Of a DNA stretch of 64,000 bases, positions 9,029 through 20,730 are shown one piece after another. Numbering within the stretch: position 1 is the first letter of the stretch; each line of letters begins with the position of its first letter. Origin of the DNA: Mesostigma viride (Eukaryota; Streptophyta; Mesostigmatophyceae; Mesostigmatales; Mesostigmataceae). The position numbers were made by a program, and so were the translations under genes. The notes under the pieces were generated by a model, which worked only from the letters and a program-made list of their open reading frames with translations, was not told where the DNA came from and searched no databases. The stretch covers positions 5,929,666 to 5,993,665 of the forward strand of contig RPFO01000175.1 in the NCBI GenBank assembly GCA_009746045.1, given 5' to 3'.

Positions 9029-10139
9029 ATGGCGTCCAATGGAGGGGATTTTATTCTTAGTGGATTGTTGGACGAGGAGAAGGCGAGGTTGCTGGCGGAG
9101 AATGCGAAAGAGCAGAGGGAAGCAGCGGAAGCCGTGCGTGGAAGATGAGGTAACGGGATGGAGTGTGGGCCCTGGCTTCTGGTTATGAAATGATGGCGGT
9201 TGCAGGCCAGCCGTGCTCGCTGGTAATGGGTGCGTGGTGTTGAAATCCAAGTTCTGCGCGTATTCTGTTTTTTGGTCAATGATTGAAGGGATGTCGCCTT
9301 GTTTTATTTTTGTGCATCTGCATCCCGTCGTGACTGCCTCGTCATGGACGCCCAGGGGTAGAAGTTCGAACGAGGGAATGATTTTTCAAACGCCTGGATA
9401 TGTTATGATAGTACGAATAAATGGTAATGGGTAGAGGCGGCCAAAATTTTGTTGGAAGTGTGCCAACGCCGCACATACGACTTGAACAACCCTAGGTATC
9501 TTAGGAAAAGGAAACACGGATACGTCGGAGTGGAGGAAGAGGAAGACGATGACGATGGTGAAGACGGAGAGGTTTACAATGGAGGCCTTGAGAATGGGGA
9601 GACATTGAAGCAGGAGAGCAGGGTAGCGGTGAGTGGCCCGTCATGAATTACATTGTGGTTGCAGTTGTTAGCGAGGCGTGTTGATTGCTTCTTGCCGCGG
9701 GTAATCGCTAGCGTGCATAACCTTCTTTTTTCAACAGGTGTTCTGGTGCATTGACTGCCGCAAAGCAATTAATGGGACTGATTATGTGCCTATCATGCCG
9801 TTTGGGAATCATACATTGCCAACATTTCGTGTTTAGAAGGCGCGCCTTCAGAAGCATATTCAGCACCGCACGAGCCAGGTGCTGAAGGCGTGCTTGGAGA
9901 GGAAGGGGTATAAAGTGCGCATGACCGCATCGAAGAAGAAGAAGAAGCAGGAATCGGGCAAGACCATGATAACCGAGCCAGGGTTGGCTTTCGTGCATGC
10001 AGTACATGGTGCGGCGCAGGCAGTGAATGCTGCATCGATTGCAGCGGTGCAGCCTGTGGCCATGGCGGTGCAGGGCGCGGGTCCTGAAGTGTGGGCGTTG
10101 GCGAAGCAGATTCACGATGCTGTCATGGCCACGTTGTGA
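9029..10139 (+). pseudogene. Fragmented spliced gene with a CxxC/His motif and an in-frame TAG
   Basis: Candidate exons: (a) 9029-9148, ATG start, acidic helical peptide beginning MASNGGDFILSGLLDEEKAR; (b) about 9435-9628, a basic segment then an acidic run (EEEEDDDDGEDGE), ending at a good donor GCG|GTGAGT; (c) 9738-10139 after acceptor TTTTTTCAACAG, beginning VFWCIDCRKAING and ending in TGA. Exon (c) holds one in-frame TAG at 9834-9836; the same frame then continues 100 codons with KARLQKHIQHRT and a KKKKK run. CxxC plus later His residues suggests a zinc-binding (BED-like) domain, as in hAT-type transposases or their host derivatives. The TAG may mean decay, an unrecognised splice, or the true end. 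The joining of (a) to (b) is not established. Confidence 0.35.
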
Positions 10140-10210
10140 AGCCAAGGAATGGGTGTTGGTTCCAGTCAGGTGCCTCGCCCGGAGGAAGCTTTTCTGCTGT
10201 AAGCAGAGGT

Positions 10211-10302
10211 GCGGCATCAAGCATTTGCAATCGCCATGAGAGCAGTGGAGATGTCAGCGGCATGAAGCATTTGCAATCGCCATGAGAGCAGTGGAGATGT
10301 CT
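10211..10302 (+). repeat. 46-bp tandem duplication
   Basis: Two copies of a 46-bp unit beginning GCGGCATNAAGCATTTGC lie end to end at 10211-10256 and 10257-10302. They differ at only a couple of positions. Forty-six is not a multiple of three, so the duplication would shift any reading frame through it. Confidence 0.75.
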
Positions 10303-10924
10303 GCGGCATTGGGAGATCTGCAGACAATTGCAGGAGGACATTGTGCGGTACGCTTGTAGGGTGTATGCTGTGTTGTTCCGCTCGCTAATGGACATGTGCC
10401 CCTGTAACCTCTTCCAGGCTAGTATCTGCTATCCACCTCTTCAGGCTTGAAAAGTAAATTGCTGTACGGTTCACAATTGGCATGGCTTGACATGCACGCG
10501 TCCTTGACTGTGGTCTGCATGGGTTTGGGGTTTAGCGGTTTACATCAGACTCTGCTGTGTATCTGCTTAATCAGCCGACGTGTCACATGGGGACAGCAAC
10601 GGCGCTGGGATGCAGCCCGGTGTGAATGCGAGTAAGGTACGCGCTGTCATGCATGGCGGATGGGGCGTGGAGGCCACGACCCACGTTTTTGTGTGTGCAC
10701 GGGGGGCTAGGGGGCAAGTCGTTGTGTTGCTGCCATCCATATGGCCATGGATATGCGGGAAGCTTTCCCTGTACCCATACTTAATGATGCATGGACTGGT
10801 TGTGACAGCCAAGGGTTTAGCTGTCGTGGGTTTGCTGAGTGATCATGGCAGTCTGCTAGGCTGGTGCTAGAACAGCCATAGCGCGGTTACTGCTATGTCT
10901 TGCCCGTGCTAACTGATGCTGCAG

Positions 10925-11053
10925 CCATGCGTGGAGCGCGAATCGTCCCGTGAGGAGAAGGAGGAGGCGGGGCCGGTGCACCCATGGGCAGGGCCGGAGA
11001 AGAAGGACGCGGAGCACCTAGTGTGGGAGAAGGAGAAGGCGGGGAAGCACTGA
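10925..11053 (+). CDS. Candidate terminal exon, charged C-terminus
   Basis: After the acceptor GATGCTGCAG, an open frame of 42 residues runs from PCVERESSREEKEEAG to WEKEKAGKH and TGA. Its strong Glu/Lys bias resembles a coding exon rather than random sequence. It could be the last exon of the gene represented at 9029-10139 or of a separate one. No start or upstream partner is certain. Confidence 0.25.
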   Translation, partial: PCVERESSREEKEEAGPVHPWAGPEKKDAEHLVWEKEKAGKH

Positions 11054-11690
11054 AGCTCCACCCCATGTCAGGCCTCTAGTATAGGTGCCAGTTAACTAAA
11101 CCCATGCACGTGCAGGTTGTAGCTCAGAATGTATTTAAAATCATATGCCCCTTTTCAGGTATATGTGTAACAGTGACTCCCAACGGATATATGTTCCTAA
11201 TTTATTAAATTCTTACTGAATAATTGTTGTCTTTATGAACCCATGAAGAGCAAAGCCCGGTGGGGAGTACATGTAACGCATTACCACGAGAAGGGGTCCC
11301 CACACCGCATTTCTTCGCTCTCTGTTCCTATGCAGAACAAGAAGAGGTGGAAGACCAATGTCCCGGCTCACACGCCAGCCCATGTGGGTAAGCCCCCTCC
11401 CCCAAAGCGGAAGGGGCGCTTTGGGGAGAAGTGTAGTGAGGATTTTGTAGACTAGATAGCACTAACTTACTTACACCAGACCTGGCAATAAACAAGCATT
11501 GATGGGATGGACCCAGCGATACATAATGGGCGTGCATGCGTAAAAAATATACACTATGCATGGCCCAATGGGCATGCATTCAAATAATTACAAATGAAGG
11601 CCGCCATGAGAGCACTGAAGCTAAACCAGACCGGGCCACAATTAACCCTCCAGCACCAAAGTTCCACTGCATCATGTAAGACAAGCCTGA
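11054..11690. other. Mostly non-coding; second copy of the QNKKRW fragment
   Basis: 11,290-11,452 (+) encodes a decayed homologue of the 7846-8067 minus-strand fragment, ending KRKGRFGEKCSEDFVD and TAG. The rest shows no gene. Confidence 0.4.
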
Positions 11691-12454
11691 CATCCATCCA
11701 TCCATCCATCCATCCATCCATCCATCCATCCATCCATCCATCCATCCATCCATCCATCCATCCATCCATCCATCCATCCATCCATCCATCCATCCATCCA
11801 TCCATCCATCCATCCATCCATCCATCCATCCATCCATCCATCCATCCATCCATCCATCCATCCATCCATCCATCCATCCATCCATCCATCCATCCATCCA
11901 TCCATCCATCCATCCATCCATCCATCCATCCATCCATCCATCCATCCATCCATCCATCCATCCATCCATCCATCCATCCATCCATCCATCCATCCATCCA
12001 TCCATCCATCCATCCATCCATCCATCCATCCATCCATCCATCCATCCATCCATCCATCCATCCATCCATCCATCCATCCATCCATCCATCCATCCATCCA
12101 TCCATCCATCCATCCATCCATCCATCCATCCATCCATCCATCCATCCATCCATCCATCCATCCATCCATCCATCCATCCATCCATCCATCCATCCATCCA
12201 TCCATCCATCCATCCATCCATCCATCCATCCATCCATCCATCCATCCATCCATCCATCCATCCATCCATCCATCCATCCATCCATCCATCCATCCATCCA
12301 TCCATCCATCCATCCATCCATCCATCCATCCATCCATCCATCCATCCATCCATCCATCCATCCATCCATCCATCCATCCATCCATCCATCCATCCATCCA
12401 TCCATCCATCCATCCATCCATCCATCCATCCATCCATCCATCCATCCATCCATC
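11691..12454. repeat. (CATC)n tetranucleotide array, 764 bp, apparently uninterrupted
   Basis: About 191 units of CATC/GGAT with no visible interruption. Open in every frame without stops, so it produces spurious long ORFs (IHPS or MDGW repeats) on both strands. Perfect purity over this length suggests recent expansion or active homogenisation. Confidence 0.95.
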
Positions 12455-13904
12455 GGGGTATAGTCCTAGTACAGCCATGCTACGTCCTGGCTATGATGAG
12501 ATTACTTGCCCACGCTCCTAGTGTTATGCCATGCTCACATGATGAGTCTTATTGCACCCACAGATTGCCGGATCGTTAGCGTGTCCGTTTAGCTAGCGTT
12601 CCCGAATGCAGCTGTGGCATGCCTTAGGCATGAAGGAGAGTGGGGGTCTCTGCCCTTTCTCCTGTTGTGCACACACAGGGATTAAAAGCACTTCGGTGCT
12701 CCGTGACTCCCCAACGGGAGCACGTGTTTAAATAATTAATTAATGAATGAATCGGGGTTAACTAATGCTCCTTGACTCCCTAATGGGGGCATGAGTTTAA
12801 TAAATGAATTAAGTAGTTAGTTAATAAATCAGGTTGATTCAGATGAGGTCCCTGCTGGTTCCTTGTGGACTGGCCAGCCAGGGAGATATCTTCTTACATG
12901 GTCAGGCCCTTGCCGACCATGTAACAACCTGTTAGGCGACGCAGTGGCCAACATTGGACATACCGCCATATGTTTGTCTCCGCGATATGATTTTAGCTGA
13001 CATGCAGAGCACAGACACTGTTGGCGTCATCCGCTCAACCCCTCTTATTCATACATGGGACCTCGGATATGTAGGATTAGTAGCGTTGCCCAGGCGGACA
13101 TTGTCAAAGACTACGACCCCCCAGTTGTGGGTCCTAGGAAATTTAACAAGCATGATTGTCTCCTTGTTGATAGGCATTAATTCATCCTTGATGATAGGCA
13201 TTGCTTGCGTGCAAGATTAGCTCGAGGCCCATATTTTAGACTACTAGCTGAGCTGTGGACATACATGTAGTTATTGACGTCTTGACGGATATTGACGTCT
13301 TGGGGGACTTCCACTATATCTTCTTTGGGGAATTCAGAGATCCCGGTCCCCCAACATGGACATGAGACTAATTAAAATCAATTAATCAATGTCATGAATA
13401 GAGCGCGTTCATGACGTTCAGTCATGAACAGAGCCCTAACCTTAAACACATAAGAAAACAATTATGGCGGGCCATGTGACCAATGTAAGAAGCTTAGCCC
13501 CCAAACATATTGTTGTCTCACGTAATGAATCACTTGCTGATCAACAAATCGATGGTTATCTCATAGGCACAATGTACCTCTGACCATCATTGCTGGCCCA
13601 TGCATGCATGCACCAATGGCAGCCTACATGACACATACATCGCTTATTTGCCATGTAAAAAATGCGACAAAGTGTCCATATAGGTACTCATAGATTAGCA
13701 CAAATTCCTTAGCACGATGTGGACAACTTTACTTAACGGTGAAAGCCTGTCTCGCCCTTATTGCCTTGAGGGTTCCCGGCGATAGGTCCTGTCTGTTGGT
13801 CGACATTTTTCTTTTGCAGCTGGCCATCGTCGGTAGGTATGAATGATCTCGATGCTAGCAATTACGATGATGATACCCGAGGTAGTCTATACCTAGGATC
13901 GAGA
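12455..13904. other. Non-coding; carries one copy of a ~200-bp dispersed repeat
   Basis: 12,545-12,760 matches 23,685-23,915 on the same strand. Shared landmarks are ATTGCACCC, TGTGGCATGCCT, GGGGTCTCTGCCC, TTGTGCACACA, AAAGCACTT and GCTCCGTGACT, ending in TTAAT-rich DNA. A diverged second GACTCCC motif lies at about 12,770. The remaining ~1.1 kb shows no gene or structure I can support. Confidence 0.5.
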
Positions 13905-13925
13905 GCTTCTTCTTGTATGGCAATG

Positions 13926-14645
13926 CCGGCAGTTAACTATTACTCCGAATAAAGAGTTAAGAGGTTGGCCCTCGGCAGTCGGCATGGCGATCACGGAGCG
14001 ATGACGGGGCGATGACGGGGCGATGACGGGGCGTTGACGCGCGTGATGAATAGGATCTGTTTGACAGGCGGCGGCTATTGGTAATATAGATTGTTGATTA
14101 AGAGAAGAGTTTAGATGTTGGCCCGTGGGCGATGACGGTGACGGCGTCACCGTCATCGCCCTCGACGGGCGTCATGAATACGACCTTTTTGATATGCGGC
14201 GGCTATTGGTAATATAGGTCGTTGACTACTACTCCGAATACAAATGTAAAGAGTTAAGAGGTTGGCCCTCGGCTGGCTCGGCATGGCGATCACGGGGCGA
14301 TGACGGGGCGATGACGGGGCGTTGACGCGCGTGATGAATAGGATCTGTTTGATAGGCGGCGGCTATTGGTAATATAGATTGTTGATTAAGAGAAGAGTTT
14401 AGATGTTGGCCCGTCGAGGGCGATGACGGTGACGACGTCACCGTCATCGCCCTCGACGGGCGTGATGATAAGCCCATGTTTGATATGCGGCAGCTATTGG
14501 TAGTATAGGTCGTTGACTATCACTCCGAATAAAGAGTTAACAGGTTAAGGCCCTCGGCCGGGCGATGACGGGGCGATGACGGGGCGTTGACGCTCGTGAT
14601 GAATAGGACCTGTTTGATAGGCGGCGGCTATTGCTAATATATAGG
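13926..14645. repeat. 290-bp tandem repeat, 2.5 copies, containing long perfect palindromes
   Basis: Units start near 13,932, 14,222 and 14,512 at TTGACTA(N)TACTCCGAATA-like sequence. Each contains runs of GGGGCGATGAC. Copies 1 and 2 contain perfect palindromes at 14,127-14,161 (17-bp arms) and 14,409-14,461 (26-bp arms around one central base). The short minus-strand open frames here are by-products of the repeat. Confidence 0.8.
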
Positions 14646-14670
14646 TCGGATATTTGTGTACCACCCCCCT

Positions 14671-15100
14671 CCTTCCCGCGGCAGGTACGCAGCGACCCGC
14701 TGTTGTCCTGGCTGCAATTGTGTATCACTTGTACGGTATTTGTGTATCACTTGTACGTATTTGTGTATCACTTGTCCTCCTTCCCACGGCAGGTACGCAG
14801 CGACCCGCTGTTGTCCTGGCTGCAATTGTGTATCACTTGTACGGTATTTGTGTATCACTTGTAGCGTATTTGTGTATCACTTGTCCTCCTTCCCACGGCA
14901 GGTACGCAGCGACCCGCTGTTGTCCTGCCTGCAATTGTGTATCACTTGTACGGTATTTGTGTATCACTTGTAGCGTATTTGTGTATCACTTGTCCTCCTT
15001 CCCACGGCAGGTACGCAGCGACCCGCTGTTATACTGGCGGTATTTGTGTATCACTTGTAGCGTATTTGTGTATCACTTGTACGGTATTTGTGTACCACCA
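14671..15100. repeat. ~110-bp tandem repeat, four copies
   Basis: Units begin CCTTCCC(G/A)CGGCAGGTACGC near 14,671, 14,779, 14,888 and 14,998. Each ends in two or three sub-repeats of TTGTGTATCACTTGTA. It follows directly on the 290-bp repeat. Confidence 0.8.
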
Positions 15101-16215
<1,115 letters not shown>

Positions 16216-16282
16216 TCCCACCCCCGCTCTCTTGTCCCTCCCGCACCCCTCCTCTCTCTTTCCCTTTTCCTTGGCTGTTGAG

Positions 16283-16360
16283 AAGGACTGGGGTGAAAAC
16301 TCCAGACCGTTGGTGGCTGCCTTCAAGCAGGAAGTTTCAAGGATCAACAAGTTTTTGTGA
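16283..16360 (+). CDS. Candidate terminal exon
   Basis: After TTGAG an open frame reads [20 protein letters not shown]... (25 residues) and ends with TGA. Composition is coding-like, but the acceptor is weak and no upstream exon can be proven. Confidence 0.2.
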   Translation, partial: KDWGENSRPLVAAFKQEVSRINKFL

Positions 16361-16937
16361 GCTGTCTGATATGGTCACTGCTGCGACAAAGGTGAGTTAT
16401 CTTGTTTTTCATGTAATTTTTTTGCTGTAGCTAGGTAAGCCGGCCATTTTGTACTCCCCTTTCTTTTGCTCTCACGATTTATTCTTGTTGTGGTTTATAT
16501 GGTCCCGTTAAGTGGCATGCATTATCATTATCCACATTAGTGTGAGAAACCATCCGCAGTGTTGTAGCTTGCATCTATAACAACAGTTTTTGCTGCCGCC
16601 GCCACTGCTATTACCAACATTAAGTCATTCTTGCTTTCTAAGCACTCTTTTTCCTCTTAGGCTGTTGGTTGGGATACCAGCCACCCTTGCACGCATAAAT
16701 TCAAGCACCGGGTGCATGTGAAAACACAACCAAGGCAAGAATGTCCCCCTCTCGCAATATCCCACCCACGCAACGCACCCAATGCAGCAAGAATGGGACC
16801 ACCTTGTTGCCATGAGCTCTAGCACCGTTGCCACCCCTAGCTTTCTACTGTTCCCGTCCATCCTTATTTACACTGGCTGCTTTGCTTGCATTTCTGGCTC
16901 AGTGCCAGTTTGCACTTGCTAGCTTGCTAAGACAATA

Positions 16938-17335
16938 ATGCAGCTTGCAAACGGCAAGGGCAAGCACCCGGGTAAGAGCAAAGGCAACCGCACGAGCAAA
17001 GGAAAGGGAAACTGGAAGAGCAAGCACAAGGCCAAGGAAAGGACAAAGGCACTTGTGCTTGCCAAAAGGGCAGGCTCAAGGGAAATGACAAGGGCAAGGG
17101 CAGGGGCAGGCACAAGGGAAGCGGATAAGGGCAAGGGCAGGCGCAAGGGAAAGAGATTAGGACAAGTCAAGCACGAGGGAACGGACAAGGGCAAGGGCAG
17201 GCACAAGGGAAAAGATGAAGACAAGGGCAGGCACTAGGGAAAGGATGAGGGCAACGGCAAACACTGGGGATCAAAGGATAGGGGCAAGGGCAGATGCTAG
17301 GGTAACAGTTAGGGCAAAGGCAGGCACAAGAGAAG
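16938..17335. repeat. Degenerate AAGGGCAGGC minisatellite
   Basis: Irregular repeats of GGGCAAGGGCAGGCACAAGGGA, alternating with GAAAGGACAAG variants. One plus-strand frame (16,938-17,237) reads as a Lys/Gly-rich repeat (GKGK, KGKGR). I regard this as repeat-driven rather than a gene, though a basic low-complexity protein cannot be excluded. Confidence 0.65.
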
Positions 17336-17574
17336 AATAAGGGGCCGTGAAGTATAAGTGGAAATGCGGGTGGCGACATGGGGTTCGATCGGGCCTGCTG
17401 ATGCAAATGCAGATTTCAACTGCAGTGACAAACACAAGCGTAGACATAGGCAACGACAAATTCCTTGCATGCGTGCCTTGCTCTTCACCGGCTGGCTCGT
17501 TTGCTAGTTGTCTAACAGTTTCTACCGATAAACATCACTTGCCATTGTAAGGTCTGCCTTGCTGCCGTGCTAGT

Positions 17575-17805
17575 GGGTAGCTGGGTGATCGTGCTTGTTC
17601 CTTGTCAAGGGAGGGATGCATGTGGAGTAGGTGGGTGGGTGTGCTTGTTCCTTGCCAAGGAAGGGATGCACAAAGGTTAGATAGGTGCACGTGCTTGTTT
17701 CTTGTCAAGGGAGGGACGCACAAAGGGTAGGTGGGGGCACATGGTTGTGCCTCGTCAAGGGCGGGATGCACGAAGGGTAGGTGGGGGCATGTGGTTGGTC
17801 CTTGT
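17575..17805. repeat. ~58-bp tandem repeat, about four copies
   Basis: Units share GTGCTTGTTCCTTGTCAAGG, GAGGGATGCACAAAGGGTAG and GGTGGG. Differences between copies are substitutions and small indels. No gene lies between this and the preceding minisatellite. Confidence 0.7.
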
Positions 17806-17957
17806 CTTTTCACCGCCCAAGCGATGGCGATGTAGCATGCATTATACATTTATTCGTGCATTAAAAATCACTTTCCTTACAAGCGGCCTTAGCCGACTCC
17901 ATCTGCCGTTGCCATTTCTCCGTATTGCATTGTCCGGACACGGTTTTTGTGTCGCAG

Positions 17958-18195
17958 GTCTTCCCCCGTAAAGGCACAAGCTGCCTGCGCGCGGAATTAT
18001 GTGCAGACACCTCGGTTTCCAACACGACGGCTTCCCGCACATATCGAGCTCTGGATGTACAACATCTTCCCCCGGCGCACTTGCTCCCGGATGGAGCTTC
18101 TGTGCGGTGCCGACATCCCCGGAGCTGTCCTAAGCACCGCATGGAAACAGTATTTCAAGCCACGAAGAGAAGCCACGAATTTGATATTGACTTGA
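17958..18195 (+). CDS. Candidate terminal exon of an unrecognised gene
   Basis: After the acceptor TTTGTGTCGCAG, one frame stays open for ~78 residues (SSPVKAQAACARNYVQTPRF..., then IELWMYNIFPRR and AWKQYFKPRREA) to TGA at 18,193. Amino-acid composition is protein-like. No domain is recognised and no upstream exon is established. Confidence 0.25.
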
Positions 18196-18524
18196 TATTG
18201 TCGTCAGAAGACTTGATATGCTATTTTCTGTGAAGGCGTTGGATTTTTGTGCATGACATGTAATCCTGCATTTAATAATGAAATTTTTTATGAAATAGGA
18301 ACTCGTCTTGCATGAGCCTTGCTGCAAATGCCATTCATTTTTTTCCCCCGGGTAAATGGGTGTTAGGGGTTAGGTTGACCGAAATGATAAGTGAAATCAA
18401 AGTGAAATTCTGATAAGTGACATGCGTACTGCAATTCAGAACGACATAGCGACATGATTGTAGTACCGGTAGTGTACGCGAGAAGCATACGACGTCGTAA
18501 CCTACGGGACCGAGTACCGGGATC

Positions 18525-18735
18525 GTAAATTACCAACTCGTAGATTACTACCTCGCAAATTACTACCTCGTACCTTACTACCTCGTAAATTACTACCTCG
18601 TACATTACTACCTCGTAAATTACTACCTCGTACATTACTACCTCGTACATTACTACCTCGTACATTACTACCTCGTAAATTACTACCTCGTAAATTACTA
18701 CCTCGTAAATTACTACCTGGTAAATTACTACGTCG
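18525..18735. repeat. 15-bp tandem repeat TAAATTACTACCTCG, about 13 copies
   Basis: Units vary at two positions (TAAAT/TACAT/TACCT). Flanking sequence to 18,860 contains looser versions and ends in TCGGATGCTTTTTACCACCCTCGGACG, whose inverse complement occurs at about 8,529-8,560. Confidence 0.85.
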
Positions 18736-18899
18736 GATCTCATCTCGGATCTAGTTCGTAACTTACGCGACAGATTACAATGTAGTATCTAAACTGTAAG
18801 AGTAGTCTTGACGGTAAATTACCACCTCGTAATTTACGCCTCGGATGCTTTTTACCACCCTCGGACGAAAAGTATAGTGTTGCCATCTATCCTCAGTGC

Positions 18900-19050
18900 A
18901 TGGGAGGGGAAAAGGGGATGGAATGGAGGGTGTAAGCTATCTAGGTCCTATAGTTACAGGGGAGTGGGCACCTCGGCCCGAATCGCTATGAATGCCATAC
19001 GCGGTCACACGCGGAGCCCCCACAAACTTGGGGGTGGTCTCCTTCATCAC
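18900..19050. repeat. Dispersed repeat, copy 2
   Basis: Same-strand homologue of 8,370-8,520, from GGGGATGGAATGGAGGG to GGGGGTGGTCTCCTTCATCAC. It abuts LINE coding relics at 19,050 and beyond. Confidence 0.65.
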
Positions 19051-19970
19051 TGTACTTGCCATCTATCCTTGCGTACCATCTGCCTCCGTGTTACAGACAA
19101 ACCAGGAGCCTGCCCGGATGTGAGCCCGTCACGTCTAGTGTAGCACATGTCCATGCCGAGTCTATCACAAAAAGTCCACGGGTGCCTACGCTGCCTAATC
19201 TCGTCCGAAATGCGAGGCATACCCTGAGACAAAGACTCTAAGGACCTATGTGTGGAAAACCCTACGTTCAGGGCCTGTCGGAGCAGTCCTGGCCGGCTCA
19301 GGTAACCGTGCCCTTCAGCCGTGTGGCCGGCCAGCGTGTCCGTGAGCGCCCATGCCTCGGCGCCACTTACCTGTGAGCACTGTGAGGACCAGGACCTTGA
19401 AGAGCATTCGCTTGCGGTGCTCGCCCAGATCCTTCGAGCGCCAGTAGGTTTTGAGTGAACGGTGCCTAGCCCAGGCCAGGCCGATGCCGGGATGTCCACA
19501 TCGTCGGCGGTGCCGGTCAGTCCGGGAGCCGGCATGCTCCCCTGCCTCCCCAGCAGTTTGAAGCAGTCACGCGGAACGGGACCGGCCTCCGTCCCATCTA
19601 TAGCTAGCAGCGCCGCGGCAGCGGCGGGCGGCTGGTGAGCCCCAACCACCATCGCCTCAGTTTTGACACTAATCTACAACCCCACCGCCCGCGCCTCCAA
19701 GCCCAGACAGTCCAGCCAGGTCTGAATGTGCTCGGGGCGCTCGATGAGGGTGGTATCATCCGCATAAATCAGGTCGGACAGGCGGTAGCCAGTGCCACCA
19801 TTACCGCCCCCATATTCGCGATTGTTAAGGATCATTGTCCAAGCCGGGCTCAAACCCCTTAGGAGCAGTAAAGCGTGCACGTGCTTGGCGCATTACGTGA
19901 TCCACGACAATAATGAACAGGTATGGGGACAGGACACTGCCTGGGATGATGCCGCCCTAACCATGGCGCA
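19050..19970 (-). pseudogene. Non-LTR retrotransposon (LINE) reverse-transcriptase relic
   Basis: Minus-strand frames encode the RT palm signature LIYADDTTLIER (YADD at 19,755-19,766). Upstream, in another frame, is GSVLSPYLFIIVVDHVMRQA (19,870-19,945), which corresponds to the conserved RT block before the catalytic motif. Stops and frame changes separate the blocks, for instance a TAG after EARAVGL. The following ~600 bp (frame 19,047-19,652) continues through DMCYTRRDGLTSGQAPGLSV; a diverged copy of this end occurs at 38,530-38,620. It is a dead copy of a LINE whose family I cannot name. Confidence 0.6.
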
Positions 19971-20730
19971 ACCATTAATTATTTATTTATTTAAATTAAA
20001 TTACTGTCCCACAGGACAGGACACCCGCTAATTGTTGGGCGCCGAAAAATTTGCGGTACCGTTCGTACCGTGAAAAAATGGGTGGACAGAACGCGCACCC
20101 CGTGCGGAAGTTGCCATGGCGACTGCGTTTAGGCAAAACAACCATTATAGGGCGACCGAAATGCAGAAGTTTTACTCGAATCGTATTAAAGACTGTGAGT
20201 TTACGATGTTAGCTTGTGCATGGCGGAAATCAGAGCTGGTTTACAATATCGCTCTTGTTTTTCTATGCCATCGATCGGCATGCAGGGGGGGCCGGGGAAC
20301 TGAACTTTTTGACGTCGCGGGAATTGAAATAGAATTCATGACAGCGGCAGCCAAAGTTCGCGGTTCCTGGCTGGGGGGTTTGTGACCGTGAAGGAGGCAT
20401 GAATATCGGTAGTATCAAATTCTAAACGGAACGGGTGCTTTTTGCCAAATTTGCAGCCATTATCGGTAAGTTATTATATTCAGGCCTGCGCAGTGAGTGC
20501 CTGACCTGCCCATGGAAGCACGGTCATTTTTGCGCGCCGGCCTGGGCGAGGGCCGATTCACGAGGGCAAGGTATAGATTTGTACATGGCGAACGTTATGT
20601 GCTATAAGTGCTTCATTCATCATCGTTCGAAGTCTTTTGCGTTCTTAAATTAAGAACGCATTGTGGGCAGTTTCCGCAAGCAAGCTCGCTGTTTCTTGCC
20701 GTCGTGTTGTCGCATACTGTCCAAAAACCA
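19971..20730. other. No recognised gene
   Basis: A plus-strand ATG frame at 20,116-20,385 (89 residues, MATAFRQNNHYRATEMQKFY...) is unassigned. GGTACCGTTCGTACCG lies nearby at 20,056. Nothing else is supportable. Confidence 0.3.

Noticed and set aside
11554-12478. ORFs of 268-299 codons (MDGW or IHPS repeats)
   Set aside because: Translation of the CATC array; the repeat contains no stop in any frame.
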